Origin: Flavobacterium sp.
GTDB lineage: Bacteria > Bacteroidota > Bacteroidia > Flavobacteriales > Flavobacteriaceae
NCBI RefSeq assembly: GCF_017744675.1
Contig: NZ_JAGIAV010000002.1
Span: 1-64,000 of the forward strand
DNA length: 64,000 nucleotides
Direction of reading: 5' to 3'
The translations under genes and the position numbers were made by a program. The notes below the pieces were generated by a model. The model was given only the letters and a program-made list of their open reading frames with translations. It had not been told where the DNA came from and searched no databases. Below, piece by piece: positions 19,341 to 28,749 of the stretch. Positions within the stretch are counted from its first letter, which is position 1; each line of letters begins with the position of its first letter.

Positions 19341-20177
19341 ATGGAAAATAAACAAAAAGAAAAAGTTTGGTTCATTACAGGATCTTCACGAGGTTTTGGA
19401 AAAATATGGACTGAAGCCGCTTTGAAACGCGGAGACAAAGTCGCGGCTACAGCCCGTAATATCAATAGTATTGCCACATTAAAAGAAAAGTATGGCGATC
19501 AGGTCTTGATACTTGAAGTGGATGTAACCAATGCCTCACAAGTGCAAAACGCTATTAGCAAGGCCAATGAATATTTTGGAAGATTAGATATTGTATTTAA
19601 TAATGCCGGATATTCTTTGGTAGGAACTATCGAAGAGTGTGGCACCGATGAGGTAAAGGCCATGTACGAAACCAATATTATGGGATCAATTCATGTGATT
19701 CAGGCAGCATTGCCTATATTGCGAGCCCAAGGTCATGGCCATATTTTGGGGACGTCCAGTGCCGTTGGCATTTATAGTAATCCTCTTATTGGTTATTATT
19801 GTTCTTCAAAATTTGCGTTTGAAGCTATCTATGATAGTTTATCTAAAGAAGTTGCCACATTTGGCATCAAAGTAACGCTGATTGAACCAGGGGCATATAA
19901 TACTGAATTTGGCAGTGCTGAATCGCTAAAAATGGCCAGCAAAAAAATCGCGGATTATGATGATTTGAAAAACAGCTTGATGGAAAATTTACGAAAGCTG
20001 GAACGAGGAAATCCTATCGCCACTCCCGAGGCTATATTTGCTGTTGTAGATGCCGAAAACCCACCACTGAGATTACTGCTGGGTAAAAACGATTTGCCAT
20101 ATATCCAACAAATCTATGCTGCACGCATTCAGGAATGGGAAACTTGGAAAACTATTTCAGAAGCAGCCCAAGGTTAA
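19341..20177 (+). CDS. Short-chain dehydrogenase/reductase (classical SDR)
   Basis: 278-residue NAD(P)-dependent oxidoreductase. The cofactor motif TGSSRGFG is at about 14-21, NNAGY near 92, and the active-site YCSSK near 155. An Arg-containing TARN after the second beta strand favours NADP. The substrate is unknown. An AraC regulator gene follows 95 bases downstream on the same strand, so this pair may be regulator and target. Confidence 0.88.
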   Translation: MENKQKEKVWFITGSSRGFGKIWTEAALKRGDKVAATARNINSIATLKEKYGDQVLILEVDVTNASQVQNAISKANEYFGRLDIVFNNAGYSLVGTIEECGTDEVKAMYETNIMGSIHVIQAALPILRAQGHGHILGTSSAVGIYSNPLIGYYCSSKFAFEAIYDSLSKEVATFGIKVTLIEPGAYNTEFGSAESLKMASKKIADYDDLKNSLMENLRKLERGNPIATPEAIFAVVDAENPPLRLLLGKNDLPYIQQIYAARIQEWETWKTISEAAQG

Positions 20178-20272
20178 TTATCTATGATATTTTTGACAGA
20201 CTTTTATTCGCTTTTCTTTTGTCGGGAAAAGCGAATATTGCTTAACTTGTAATCTAGAAATTTTATAACATC

Positions 20273-21223
20273 ATGGTTTCAAAAAAATCAAATCATTCCG
20301 TAAAAAGGTTCAATACGCTGGCTGACGTAATGGAGGCATCTGGTTTTCCGCCTCCGAAGCACCCTTTAATCGTTTTGTTAAACGGTGTAGACAAACCTCT
20401 TAAAGGTCGTGCACCTAATAAATCGCACGTATTGAATTACTATAAAATAGCTTTTAAACCAGATGCTGGAGGAGAGTTAATGTATGGTCAGACTAAATTT
20501 GATTTTAAAGAGGGCGGTTTGTTTTTTGTAGCTCCCCAACAAATTCTCTCATCAATTGAAGAGAATGATAAAGAGGAAACAACTGAACAAAAAATACTTA
20601 GTCCGCAGATCACCCTGCTTATAGATCCTGATTTTTTGCTGCAATATCCATTAGCACAAAAGATCCATCAGTATCACTTTTTCTCTTATGCTGCCAATGA
20701 AGCGCTGCACCTTTCGACCAAAGAAAAAGAAACCATTCTGGCACTATTCAGAGATATTGAAGAAGAGCTTGAAAACCGTATAGACGACATGAGCCATAAT
20801 GTGATCATATCTCAAATTGAACTATTGCTAAACTATTCGCAACGTTTTTACAATAGGCAATTTCTAACCAGAAAGCAAAACTATCCTAGTCTTACCGACC
20901 GTATAGACCAATTGTTGGAGGATTATTTTAATAGTGGTAAGGTCTTGAATGCCGGAGTTCCAACCGTAAATTATTTAGCCGATCAGCTGCATATGTCAGC
21001 AAGCTATTTAAGTGATCTATTACGAAATCTTACAGGGCAAAACACTCAACAAATTATCCATGATAAAATGATTTATCGTGCTAAAAATAAGTTATCTGCT
21101 ACAGCTCTCAGTATCTCAGAAATTGCGTTTGAATTAGGTTTTGAACAGCCTCAATCCTTTAGCAGATTATTTAAATTAAAAACAAATCTTAGTCCGCAAC
21201 AATATAGAGCTCAATTCAATTAA
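20273..21223 (+). CDS. AraC-family transcriptional regulator
   Basis: 316 residues. The N-terminal ligand-binding part lacks a well-known signature. The C-terminal AraC DNA-binding domain is at about 215-312, with NYLADQLHMSASYLSDLL as the first HTH and ISEIAFELGFEQPQSFSRLF as the second. It follows an SDR gene on the same strand. It likely controls that SDR or the neighbouring one at 21689. Confidence 0.88.
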   Translation: MVSKKSNHSVKRFNTLADVMEASGFPPPKHPLIVLLNGVDKPLKGRAPNKSHVLNYYKIAFKPDAGGELMYGQTKFDFKEGGLFFVAPQQILSSIEENDKEETTEQKILSPQITLLIDPDFLLQYPLAQKIHQYHFFSYAANEALHLSTKEKETILALFRDIEEELENRIDDMSHNVIISQIELLLNYSQRFYNRQFLTRKQNYPSLTDRIDQLLEDYFNSGKVLNAGVPTVNYLADQLHMSASYLSDLLRNLTGQNTQQIIHDKMIYRAKNKLSATALSISEIAFELGFEQPQSFSRLFKLKTNLSPQQYRAQFN

Positions 21224-21448
21224 TTTTTATAGTTGCTTAAACTTTCAGCACTATTGTCCGCTACGAATTTGTATCAGAATTTTTGAGAAGCCACTTTAGC
21301 AAATCAATTACAAAATTTGGAACGTTAACACTTAAACTTCGAAAAACCAAACAAGGACGAGCCTCTTCCGAAAAGAATCATTTCAGAAAAATACTATTTA
21401 GCTTAATGAATATCATACATTTAATAATATGGTTTTCGTAAATTAATT

Positions 21449-21612
21449 TTAAAAACTTCTATACTGAGATGGTGTTAATTTTAATTGCTTTTTTGAAAAA
21501 TTTACTGAAGTGTGCAGGCTCGTCAAATCTTAATGAATAAGGAATTTCAGAAATCATTTTTGTTATTTCACATGCTACATCGCTCTTTTTAAAATTGGAC
21601 GTTTAAACAAAG
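21449..21612 (-). pseudogene. AraC-family regulator C-terminal remnant
   Basis: The minus strand reads SDVACEITKMISEIPYSLRF, then DEPAHFSKFFKK, and after a one-base shift in an A-run QLKLTPSQYRSF and a stop. This is the second HTH and end of an AraC domain. The upstream two thirds are gone. It points away from the SDR gene at 21689 and may have been its original divergent regulator. Confidence 0.65.
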
Positions 21613-21634
21613 TAACTTCGGACGTTTAAACAAA
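21597..21634 (+). promoter_or_regulatory. Direct-repeat operator upstream of the SDR gene
   Basis: Two perfect copies of GGACGTTTAAACAAA with a 23-bp period (21597-21611 and 21620-21634). The second copy ends about 22 bases before the -7 element, over the expected -33 region, as in AraC-type class II activation. Confidence 0.6.
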
Positions 21635-21655
21635 ATAAATCTGTTTTTTGCTATC

Positions 21656-21663
21656 TAATTTTG
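21656..21663 (+). promoter_or_regulatory. -7 element of the SDR gene
   Basis: TAATTTTG fits TAnnTTTG, 26 bases before the ATG at 21689. There is no -33 TTG at the usual distance, which fits dependence on an activator. Confidence 0.5.
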
Positions 21664-21688
21664 TACCAACACATTAACACAAATAAAA

Positions 21689-22684
21689 ATGGAACAGAAT
21701 AATTATCAAGGAGCATTACAAAAAGCCTTAAATTCAGGATTTAATGCTAAATCGACAACAAGTGAAGTTATAAAAGGAATTGATCTTTCGGGAAAAATTG
21801 CCATTGTAACAGGCGGAAACACAGGAATTGGTTTAGAAACGGTTAAAACGCTTTCTCAAGCAGGCGCAACGATTATTGTGCCAGCAAGAGATATAGAAAA
21901 AGCAAAGAGAAATTTAGCGGAAATTTCTAATGTACAAATTGAAGAAATGGATTTAATGGATCCTAATTCTATTGATGCGTTTGCAGAGCAATTTCTAAAT
22001 TCAGGCAAGTCACTACATTTACTTATCAACAATGCTGGAATTATGTGGGTGCCTTTGCGCCGAGACAGCCGAGGTTACGAATCACAACTGGCCACAAATT
22101 ATCTTGCATTGTTTCAACTGACAGCAAAGTTATGGCCTGCCTTAAAAAAAGCAAACGGCGCAAGAGTGGTAAATGTATCTTCAGGCGGACATCAGTTTTC
22201 TGATTTTAACTTTGAGGATCCTAATTTCTTAAACAGAGAATATGAAACTTTGCAAGGGTACGGACAGTCAAAAACAGCGGTCAATCTGTTCTCTCTCGAA
22301 CTTGACAATCGTGCCAAAGCATATAATGTCCGCAGCTACTCCTTATGTCCTGGCCCTGTTGGAGAAACCGAATTATCTAGAGAGGCACCTATTGATTTAC
22401 TTCAAAAATTAGGCTTTACTGACGCTCAGGGAAACATACTTCCAGAAGTGGCAACCTCGTTAAAAACAATTCCACAAGGAGCTGCCACAACAGTTTGGGC
22501 TGCCACAACTCCACTCCTAAATAATATCGGCGGAGTTTACTGCGAAAACGTTGACATAGCTTCTCTAAATGCAAATGCGGCCGTAATTGGTGGTATCATG
22601 CCTTATTCTTTAGATGAAGTAAATGCCAAAAAATTGTGGGAGCTCAGTGAGGACATGACTGAAATCAAATTCGATTTCTATTAA
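21689..22684 (+). CDS. Short-chain dehydrogenase/reductase, retinol-dehydrogenase-like
   Basis: 331 residues. The cofactor motif TGGNTGIG is near 38-45, INNAG near 113, and the active-site YGQSK near 190. The extended length and the N-terminal arm resemble the retinol-dehydrogenase/WW-oxidoreductase-like SDR group common near AraC regulators in Bacteroidota. The substrate is unknown. It is followed after 30 bases by an AraC gene, so the two are likely co-transcribed from the promoter near 21656. Confidence 0.87.
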   Translation: MEQNNYQGALQKALNSGFNAKSTTSEVIKGIDLSGKIAIVTGGNTGIGLETVKTLSQAGATIIVPARDIEKAKRNLAEISNVQIEEMDLMDPNSIDAFAEQFLNSGKSLHLLINNAGIMWVPLRRDSRGYESQLATNYLALFQLTAKLWPALKKANGARVVNVSSGGHQFSDFNFEDPNFLNREYETLQGYGQSKTAVNLFSLELDNRAKAYNVRSYSLCPGPVGETELSREAPIDLLQKLGFTDAQGNILPEVATSLKTIPQGAATTVWAATTPLLNNIGGVYCENVDIASLNANAAVIGGIMPYSLDEVNAKKLWELSEDMTEIKFDFY

Positions 22685-22714
22685 AATTTGTATCTTTATA
22701 CCACACAAGAAATT

Positions 22715-23548
22715 ATGGATTATCAGGTAAATTATATCACCCCAGATATTAAACTCTCCCAATATACAGGTAAATTGTTTAAAACTGAAGCTGCATTTAG
22801 CGACCATCTTCTTGTGTGGTTAATTTCGGGAGAAACAAAAATTATTCAGGCAGATCAAAGTTTTGTTTTTGGTCCAGGGAGCACTTTTTTAATTCCCAGA
22901 AATCAATTGGCTACAATCATAAACATTCCAAAAGATGGGCTTCCGCACAAAGCGGTTGCCATGCATTTATCTGCTGAAAGGCTTAGGGAATTTTACAATC
23001 ACGAAAGTACCGCACAAAAAAGAATACAATCTAAAGTTTTCAGTTTTGAAGAACATCCTTTGCTTGAAAGCTGTCTGTCGTCGCTTATTCCCTATTTCGA
23101 TATGCAGGAAAATTTTCCGAAAAACATTGCATCATTAAAAATTACCGAAGCAATCTCAATCTTAAAGACTATCAACACTGATATCGACGCTATTTTATCA
23201 GATTTTGATGATCCTGGTAAAATTGATTTAATCTCTTTTATGGAGAAGAATTTTATGTTTAACATGCCCCTAGAGAAATTTGGATATTTAACTGGAAGAA
23301 GCCTTACAACTTTTAAGCGCGATTTTTATAAATCTTTTAGTATGACGCCTCAACGCTGGCTGACAAAAAAAAGACTGGAATTAGCCTATCATCACCTTTC
23401 TGAAAAAAACAGAAAACCTGTTGAAGTTTATTACGAAACAGGCTTCGAGAATTTATCACATTTTTCTTCTGCTTTCAAAAAACAATTTGGTTACGCGCCC
23501 ACTGAACTGCAAAAAGAAAAGAAAGCTCGTGTGGTCGATAAACCATAA
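22715..23548 (+). CDS. AraC-family transcriptional regulator
   Basis: 277 residues from the ATG at 22715. A TTG at 22688 is in frame, but it lies only three bases after the upstream stop and adds residues without conservation signs, so I prefer the ATG. The N-terminal half is cupin-like. The C-terminal AraC domain (about 175-270) has PLEKFGYLTGRSLTTFKRDF and ETGFENLSHFSSAFKKQFG. It is the likely activator of the SDR operon through the direct repeats at 21597-21634. Confidence 0.87.
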   Translation: MDYQVNYITPDIKLSQYTGKLFKTEAAFSDHLLVWLISGETKIIQADQSFVFGPGSTFLIPRNQLATIINIPKDGLPHKAVAMHLSAERLREFYNHESTAQKRIQSKVFSFEEHPLLESCLSSLIPYFDMQENFPKNIASLKITEAISILKTINTDIDAILSDFDDPGKIDLISFMEKNFMFNMPLEKFGYLTGRSLTTFKRDFYKSFSMTPQRWLTKKRLELAYHHLSEKNRKPVEVYYETGFENLSHFSSAFKKQFGYAPTELQKEKKARVVDKP

Positions 23549-23687
23549 CCGAAATTAAAGTTCAATTTGCGCAAACGACTGGCACTTTATCTAATTTTTG
23601 TCTTCCAAAATTTGATATAGCTTTCAGGATGGAAAACTCACTTCTTTTATATTCATAGCTTGTTATTCAAACAGTTTTATTTCCCTC

Positions 23688-24182
23688 TTACAGTGTTGCC
23701 TTTTTATTGATAAACTTCTGCTTTCTAAACTGAAATACCGAACCAGCAATAAAGAGCAACAATAAAACAAGAAGCGTATTACTGATTATGGGATCTTTTA
23801 TATCTTTTGCTAGCGGATGGCCTAGCGGAACTCTGGTAAAAGTTTCATTAACCGTTGGAACCAGAGACAGAAAAAAACTAAAAGAAAGACAGAAGTTTTC
23901 AAAATAACGGGCTCTTCCACTATTTTTTCTTTTTGAATTCAAAAAATAAGCTGCCAGCACCAAGATACTGATAAAAATAGAAAATACATGTCCCGCATTA
24001 AATCCTCCATGCTTGGAGATTCCTAATGAGGTTAACGATGTTACCAGTGTTCCGTAAAAATATATTTTGCCAGATACTGTGTTTAAATTGATTTTACCCT
24101 GTTTTATAAAATCTGCTACAGCCGCTACAATTGCTGCAACACCTATAATTGTGTGAAAAATTCCTAAAATTGATAGTCCCAT
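23688..24182 (-). CDS. Small integral membrane protein of unknown function
   Basis: 164 residues with four or five hydrophobic helices and no signal for cleavage. I do not recognise the family with confidence; the pattern of a short helix followed by a loop GKHGGFNAGH is reminiscent of DUF2306-like membrane proteins. It sits between an AraC gene on the opposite strand and another AraC gene upstream on its own strand. No operon partner is evident. Confidence 0.65.
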   Translation of the reverse strand: MGLSILGIFHTIIGVAAIVAAVADFIKQGKINLNTVSGKIYFYGTLVTSLTSLGISKHGGFNAGHVFSIFISILVLAAYFLNSKRKNSGRARYFENFCLSFSFFLSLVPTVNETFTRVPLGHPLAKDIKDPIISNTLLVLLLLFIAGSVFQFRKQKFINKKATL

Positions 24183-24283
24183 TTTTTATGATTTAAATTG
24201 TTTGATAATACATGGCAAACTTCCGACACATTAAGGAAAATATTTTTGTCAATTAGTTCAACTATTTGGCAATTTGGTTCACA

Positions 24284-24325
24284 AAAAAAAGCATCCTTCA
24301 GATAAATCTTAAGGATGCATCTTAT
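24284..24325 (-). terminator. Terminator of the AraC gene at 24355
   Basis: GCATCCTT and AAGGATGC arms with a 12-nt loop; a T-rich run follows on the minus strand. Confidence 0.7.
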
Positions 24326-24354
24326 TTAAAAAATGTGTTTGTTTTTACTTTTTG

Positions 24355-25203
24355 CTATTGAGATTTTTGACGAAAGCTTGTTGGGCTTACATTGTATTTG
24401 ATCGTAAAACTTTTGGTAAAATTAGCCAAGTCATTAAAACCGCAGTCAAATGCTATTTGAGTAATACGTTGGTCCGACACCTGAAGCAGTTCGGCCGCTT
24501 TTTCTAGCTTTTTAGCTTTAATATAATTGGCCGGCGTATCGTGATATATTTTTGCAAATTCCCGTTTGAATGATGATACGCTCAAATTATTCTGTTGTGC
24601 TAATTCTTTAATTGTGAGCTGCGAAAACAAATTTGCTTCTATAATTTGCGTGAAGGAATAAGTTGTGGGAGAAAAAAGTTGCGATAAGATCAATTGTATT
24701 GAATCTGAATTTTGTGTTTGAGAAAGTAAAAGTATAATCTCTTTTACTTTCAGTATCAAAATATCTTCATTGATCAATGAGGGATTCTCAAAATAAAACA
24801 ATAATCCTTCAATGTATTTCTGAATTAAAAAGTCGTTGTTTATTTTCTCGCTTGACCTATTTGATGGTAGATTCTTTGGTTTTTGAAGGAGTAACGGCAG
24901 TTCTCGATTGTATATTTTTTTCAAGATCTCTGGATAGAAGGTAACAATCACAATTTCGCACTTAGTATTTGGCTTTGAATTGTGTATTTGTTGTCCAGGA
25001 TTTATACAATTCAATAATAGCGAATAATTTGTTGCAACACTTATGTGTTTATCATCACTTTGAAAATCAACTTCTCCTCCTTTTACATACAAAAAACAAG
25101 CCTGTTCGGCTACCAGAAAATCAAATCTAAACGGCGGTGTTAATTCAATTTTTTGAATTAGTGTTTTGCCATATAGATCATGTTTTTTATAGTCGTTTAT
25201 CAT
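24355..25203 (-). CDS. AraC-family transcriptional regulator
   Basis: 282 residues. An N-terminal sensing half is followed by a C-terminal AraC domain at about 185-280, with LTIKELAQQNNLSVSSFKREF and ITQIAFDCGFNDLANFTKSF. It lies downstream of the hydroxyproline gene pair on the same strand with a terminator between them, so it has its own promoter. Its target is unknown; the adjacent catabolic genes are a candidate. Confidence 0.87.
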   Translation of the reverse strand: MINDYKKHDLYGKTLIQKIELTPPFRFDFLVAEQACFLYVKGGEVDFQSDDKHISVATNYSLLLNCINPGQQIHNSKPNTKCEIVIVTFYPEILKKIYNRELPLLLQKPKNLPSNRSSEKINNDFLIQKYIEGLLFYFENPSLINEDILILKVKEIILLLSQTQNSDSIQLILSQLFSPTTYSFTQIIEANLFSQLTIKELAQQNNLSVSSFKREFAKIYHDTPANYIKAKKLEKAAELLQVSDQRITQIAFDCGFNDLANFTKSFTIKYNVSPTSFRQKSQ

Positions 25204-25447
25204 AACTTTTTATTTTGCTCTGTATTACTTCCATAAACAAATGGTATCAAAGGTAAAATATAAATGGCAAATATAGAGTCTGATATATTTTTATCCCAAA
25301 AGTTCAGGATTTGTAAGCAACTATTTTATCCGTCCAGATTTTGTCGCAGAATCGAAGAACATAATTAGTGCCATTCATAATAGATGAACAATTGAAACTA
25401 TTTTGTTTCCTTCTCTCCATCAAAAATCTAAATTTATTACATCAAAA

Positions 25448-25484
25448 AAACCGCAAATCAAAATAGACTTGCAGTTTTTTATTC
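25448..25484 (-). terminator. Terminator of the hydroxyproline operon
   Basis: Paired CTGCAA and TTGCGG arms with a T-run on the minus strand, 20 bases after the stop at 25503. One G-T pair in the stem. Confidence 0.55.
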
Positions 25485-25502
25485 TTGTTTAGAAATTACT
25501 AT

Positions 25503-26570
25503 TTATCTCAATATAAAACCATACTTCATAGGATCATTCGTATCTATTAAAAACGTGTTTAGTCCTGTTACAAAAGCCGTTCCTTCTACTTGCGGAATTA
25601 CAGCTTTAAAGGCTCCAAATTTATCTTCCCTTATAAGAGAACCTTTAAATGTGCTTCCTGTTATACTTTCTATTGTAATAGATTCTTTTGGATTTATATT
25701 ATTTCGGGCTTCTTCAATTGCAATTCTTCCAGAAACACCAGAACCTGTAGGAGAACGATCGACTTCTCCGTCGGCAAAAACACAAACATTTCGGCTGTGA
25801 TTGCAAATATTCATTGGTTCATCAATAAAAATAGTTCCGTATAAAAAACTCAGATCTTCTTCAAACGGATGCAGGATTTTCTTATCCTGATTCATTACGG
25901 CATGTTTTATATCTACACCTGTTTGAATGATGGCACGATAATTTTCTTCGGTTAAACCAAAATTCAAATGTGTATTTTTTCTCAAATCAACATAAGCATA
26001 AAATGCACCTCCGTAAGCCAAATCATAAACAACATCTCCAATACCGTCAACATTTGCAATACGGTCTAATCCTACCGCAAAACTTGGCACACAATGGAAC
26101 TTCACTCCTATTACTTCGCCATTTACTACATTAACAAACGAAAGGATTCTGCCGCATGGCGCATCAATTTTCAATTCGTTGTCGCCTTCTTTTACCGTTA
26201 TCCAATTCATTTTTGCAGCTAAAGTACTTATTGCAATAATGGCATGACCGCACATGCTGCTGTATCCTTCATTGTGCATAAAAAGAATACCGAAATCTGC
26301 CTCATCATCGTTTGGCGGAAGCAGAATACACCCATACATATCGGCATGGCCACGAGGTTCAAACATCAATGCTGTTCTTAAATAATCGTGGTTTTCCTTT
26401 ATATCTCTTCTATATTCTAAAACCGTTTTGCCTTTCAGTTTTGGAAAACCAGAAACAATTACGCGCAGAGGTTCTCCGCCCGTATGCATATCAATGGTTT
26501 TTATTTGAAGTACAGACTCGTCTGCTTTATAATCGATATTATTACAAATATTTTGGTAGGTATTAGCCAT
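25503..26570 (-). CDS. Trans-3-hydroxy-L-proline dehydratase (proline racemase family)
   Basis: 355 residues of the proline racemase fold. The first catalytic position is Cys107 in SSMCGHA; the second is Thr275 in DRSPTGSG where racemases and 4-hydroxyproline epimerases have Cys. This Cys/Thr pair is the known mark of trans-3-hydroxy-L-proline dehydratase, which gives delta1-pyrroline-2-carboxylate. The upstream gene encodes a member of the ornithine cyclodeaminase family that can reduce this product to L-proline, and the two overlap by 8 bases. The assignment rests on active-site residues and context; I have not aligned it. Confidence 0.85.
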   Translation of the reverse strand: MANTYQNICNNIDYKADESVLQIKTIDMHTGGEPLRVIVSGFPKLKGKTVLEYRRDIKENHDYLRTALMFEPRGHADMYGCILLPPNDDEADFGILFMHNEGYSSMCGHAIIAISTLAAKMNWITVKEGDNELKIDAPCGRILSFVNVVNGEVIGVKFHCVPSFAVGLDRIANVDGIGDVVYDLAYGGAFYAYVDLRKNTHLNFGLTEENYRAIIQTGVDIKHAVMNQDKKILHPFEEDLSFLYGTIFIDEPMNICNHSRNVCVFADGEVDRSPTGSGVSGRIAIEEARNNINPKESITIESITGSTFKGSLIREDKFGAFKAVIPQVEGTAFVTGLNTFLIDTNDPMKYGFILR

Positions 26571-27537
26571 TTTTTTGTGTTTTTAAATTATACTCTTCAT
26601 AAAAATATCCAGCTGCAACAAGATCTTCTAGAGCATGTCCAACGGATTTAAAATAGGTGATTTCGGTATCAGATGTTCGTCCCAACTTTGTATTGTTGCA
26701 CAGTTCAAACAAATCTGCTTTGATGGTTTCTTTTGTGATAATTCCATTTGTAAGCGGAATTAGAATATCACCGCTTTCCTTTAGTCCGCCTTGATATGTA
26801 TCTAGAAATAGACTTGATTTGAGAACTGCTTCATCGTCTGCTTCACGCATGTCTTTGTTATATGCTCCAACAAGATCTAAATGCTGTCCTGGTTGCAGCC
26901 ATTTTCCAAAAACAAGCGGAACGGGCGATAAAGTGGCTGTTGAAATAATATCAACTTGAGAAATAACTTCTTCTATAGTAGAAACTGGTCTGCAGATAAG
27001 TGGAGAATTTTTGAATGCATCGCAAACCAATTGCGCTTTTTCTATTGTTCGTCCCCAAACGTAAACTTCTTGTATTGGCCTAACGCTTGCATGCGCCTGA
27101 ATTAAATTAACGGCTAATGCTCCTGTGCCAATCATTAGCATAGATGAGGCATCTGTTCGCGAAAGGTAACTGCTAGCTAAAGCAGATGTTGCCGCGGTAC
27201 GTTTGCCTGTTAGTGATTTTGCATCGAGAATTGCTTTTATATTTCCTTTGTGCCCATCGAGATAAATATAAGTTCCCTGAATGGAAGGCAAATCATATTT
27301 TCCATTATTTGGACTTACGGTAACTATTTTTACTCCCAAATCTTTACCTGCTTGAAAGGCTGGCATGAGCAGTAATGTCGAATCTTTATTTTCTCTTGGA
27401 TTAGGATAATCATGATGATGGCGCATAGGCACTTCAATAGCTGAAGTTGAAAATGCAGATCGGAGTCTTTCTATAAGTTGTTTAAAATTGCATTTTTCTT
27501 CAATGAAATGATCTGAAATAAGCTGTATTGGTTCCAT
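26563..27537 (-). CDS. Ornithine cyclodeaminase/mu-crystallin family, likely delta1-pyrroline-2-carboxylate reductase
   Basis: 324-residue NAD(P)H-dependent enzyme. It has the family Rossmann motif in MLIGTGALAVNLIQAH near 140 and GKTAATSA-like KRTAATSALASSYL near 112. The family includes ornithine cyclodeaminase, but direct coupling to the trans-3-hydroxyproline dehydratase gene favours delta1-pyrroline-2-carboxylate reduction to L-proline. It is the first gene of a two-gene operon with an 8-base overlap. Confidence 0.82.
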   Translation of the reverse strand: MEPIQLISDHFIEEKCNFKQLIERLRSAFSTSAIEVPMRHHHDYPNPRENKDSTLLLMPAFQAGKDLGVKIVTVSPNNGKYDLPSIQGTYIYLDGHKGNIKAILDAKSLTGKRTAATSALASSYLSRTDASSMLMIGTGALAVNLIQAHASVRPIQEVYVWGRTIEKAQLVCDAFKNSPLICRPVSTIEEVISQVDIISTATLSPVPLVFGKWLQPGQHLDLVGAYNKDMREADDEAVLKSSLFLDTYQGGLKESGDILIPLTNGIITKETIKADLFELCNNTKLGRTSDTEITYFKSVGHALEDLVAAGYFYEEYNLKTQKNG

Positions 27538-27859
27538 GTATTTAGTTGAAATTTCATTAAAAATAGAAGATTATTTTATCTCAATACTATTTCAACTGCA
27601 ATCAGATAAGATATGATAATTTAAGGTTAATATAGTACTAGATGACAACTTCATCATCTAATTTCAAGCACATCAATTTCAAATTATTTAAATAAAAGAA
27701 ATCTATTTATGGATCATTACAACAAAAAAATAATCCTTAAAGCACTTCATGCAAAATCTTTCTTGATTAGTAAGTGATCTAAATTTTTATTTGCTATTTT
27801 AGTTTTGTCAATACCTTTCAAAAAACCAAACTTTAAAAATTATCTCAAAAGAGAATCGA
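27538..27859. other. Divergent intergenic region before the hydroxyproline operon
   Basis: 322 bases between the operon (minus) and a broken AraC gene (plus). It contains one clear dyad at 27639-27660; no canonical TAnnTTTG was found on the minus strand close to the operon. Confidence 0.4.
27639..27660. promoter_or_regulatory. Dyad in the hydroxyproline operon upstream region
   Basis: TAGATGA and TCATCTA arms, 7 bp each, with an 8-nt spacer, about 100 bases upstream of the operon start. Possible regulator site; the binding protein is unknown. Confidence 0.3.
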
Positions 27860-28659
27860 ATGAATCTGGATTTTTATCAGCCTAAAAATGAAACTTTAAA
27901 AAAATATATTGAAGGATATTACTTTATTTCAAAAGATAAAAATTCAGGATCTGTACAATATCTTACTTTCCCAAATAATTTCTGCATTTTAACCACCAAT
28001 GAAGATTTAGACGTTGAAGTACAAAATAACGAAGTTATTATAAAGTCATCGCCAATAAAAAACATAATGACATGTGTAGTTTCTCGTTATACCAAACCGA
28101 TGAAAATTCATTACAAAGAGCTTATAAATGAAGTTACAATTTACTTTAAGCCATTAGGAATAAGTCAGTTTTTATCCGATTCAAAAAGTATTTTTTCAGA
28201 AGGCACTATTTTAGATTTTACTTTTATGCCTGACTTTAATGACAAAATGATTGAAATTTTCAGTTTAGCCAAAGACAAACAAAGTCAGGAGCTTGAAGAT
28301 TATCTACTTTCTAAATTGCAAATCAAAAAATTTCTTTAATTGAAAAAATACTTGAGGCTATTGAAACTGATGAAAAGATTGAAGAAATTGCGCAAAAACA
28401 TCAAATAAGCAGACAATATTTGAATAAATTATTCACAAAACACATTGGCAAATCGCCTTCAGAATATCGAAAAATACACCGCTTTAGAAATTCAATTCTT
28501 AAACAGAAAGAAAGCAAGAACTTTTCTGAATTATCTCAGTATGATTTTTACGATCAATCTCATTTTATTCGCAATTTTAAAGAGTTAATTAATAGGAATC
28601 CCCAAATATTTTTCAAAAACATAGATACAGAAAAAGAAAATATTTGGCTGTTTGTCTAA
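27860..28659 (+). pseudogene. AraC-family regulator split by a frameshift
   Basis: The first 159 residues (27860-28339) form an AraC N-terminal sensing half and stop after QIKKFL. In the next frame, the sequence from about 28321 continues as NQKISLIEKILEAIETDEKI, then an AraC-type HTH with ISRQYLNKLFTKHIGKSPSEYRK, down to 28659. The switch lies in an A-run near 28325-28330. A single-base indel explains it, either a real mutation or a sequencing error in the homopolymer. If restored, the protein would be about 266 residues, normal for the family. Confidence 0.82.
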
Positions 28660-28749
28660 ACAGTTTCCATTTGTACAATTCTACAATTTTGGGTTAATCT
28701 ACTTTTACTAAGTTCAAAATCTATGTAAAACAAAAAAATCCCAAAAAAC

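Larger units (their letters stand above)
21224..21688. other. Intergenic region with AraC remnant and SDR promoter
   Basis: 465 bases. The left half (21224-21445) has nothing recognisable. The right half carries the end of a broken AraC gene (21449-21612, minus), a direct repeat operator and a TAnnTTTG promoter for the SDR gene. Confidence 0.55.

Noticed and set aside
22688..22714. TTG start for the AraC gene
   Set aside because: An ATG nine codons downstream gives the normal N-terminus.
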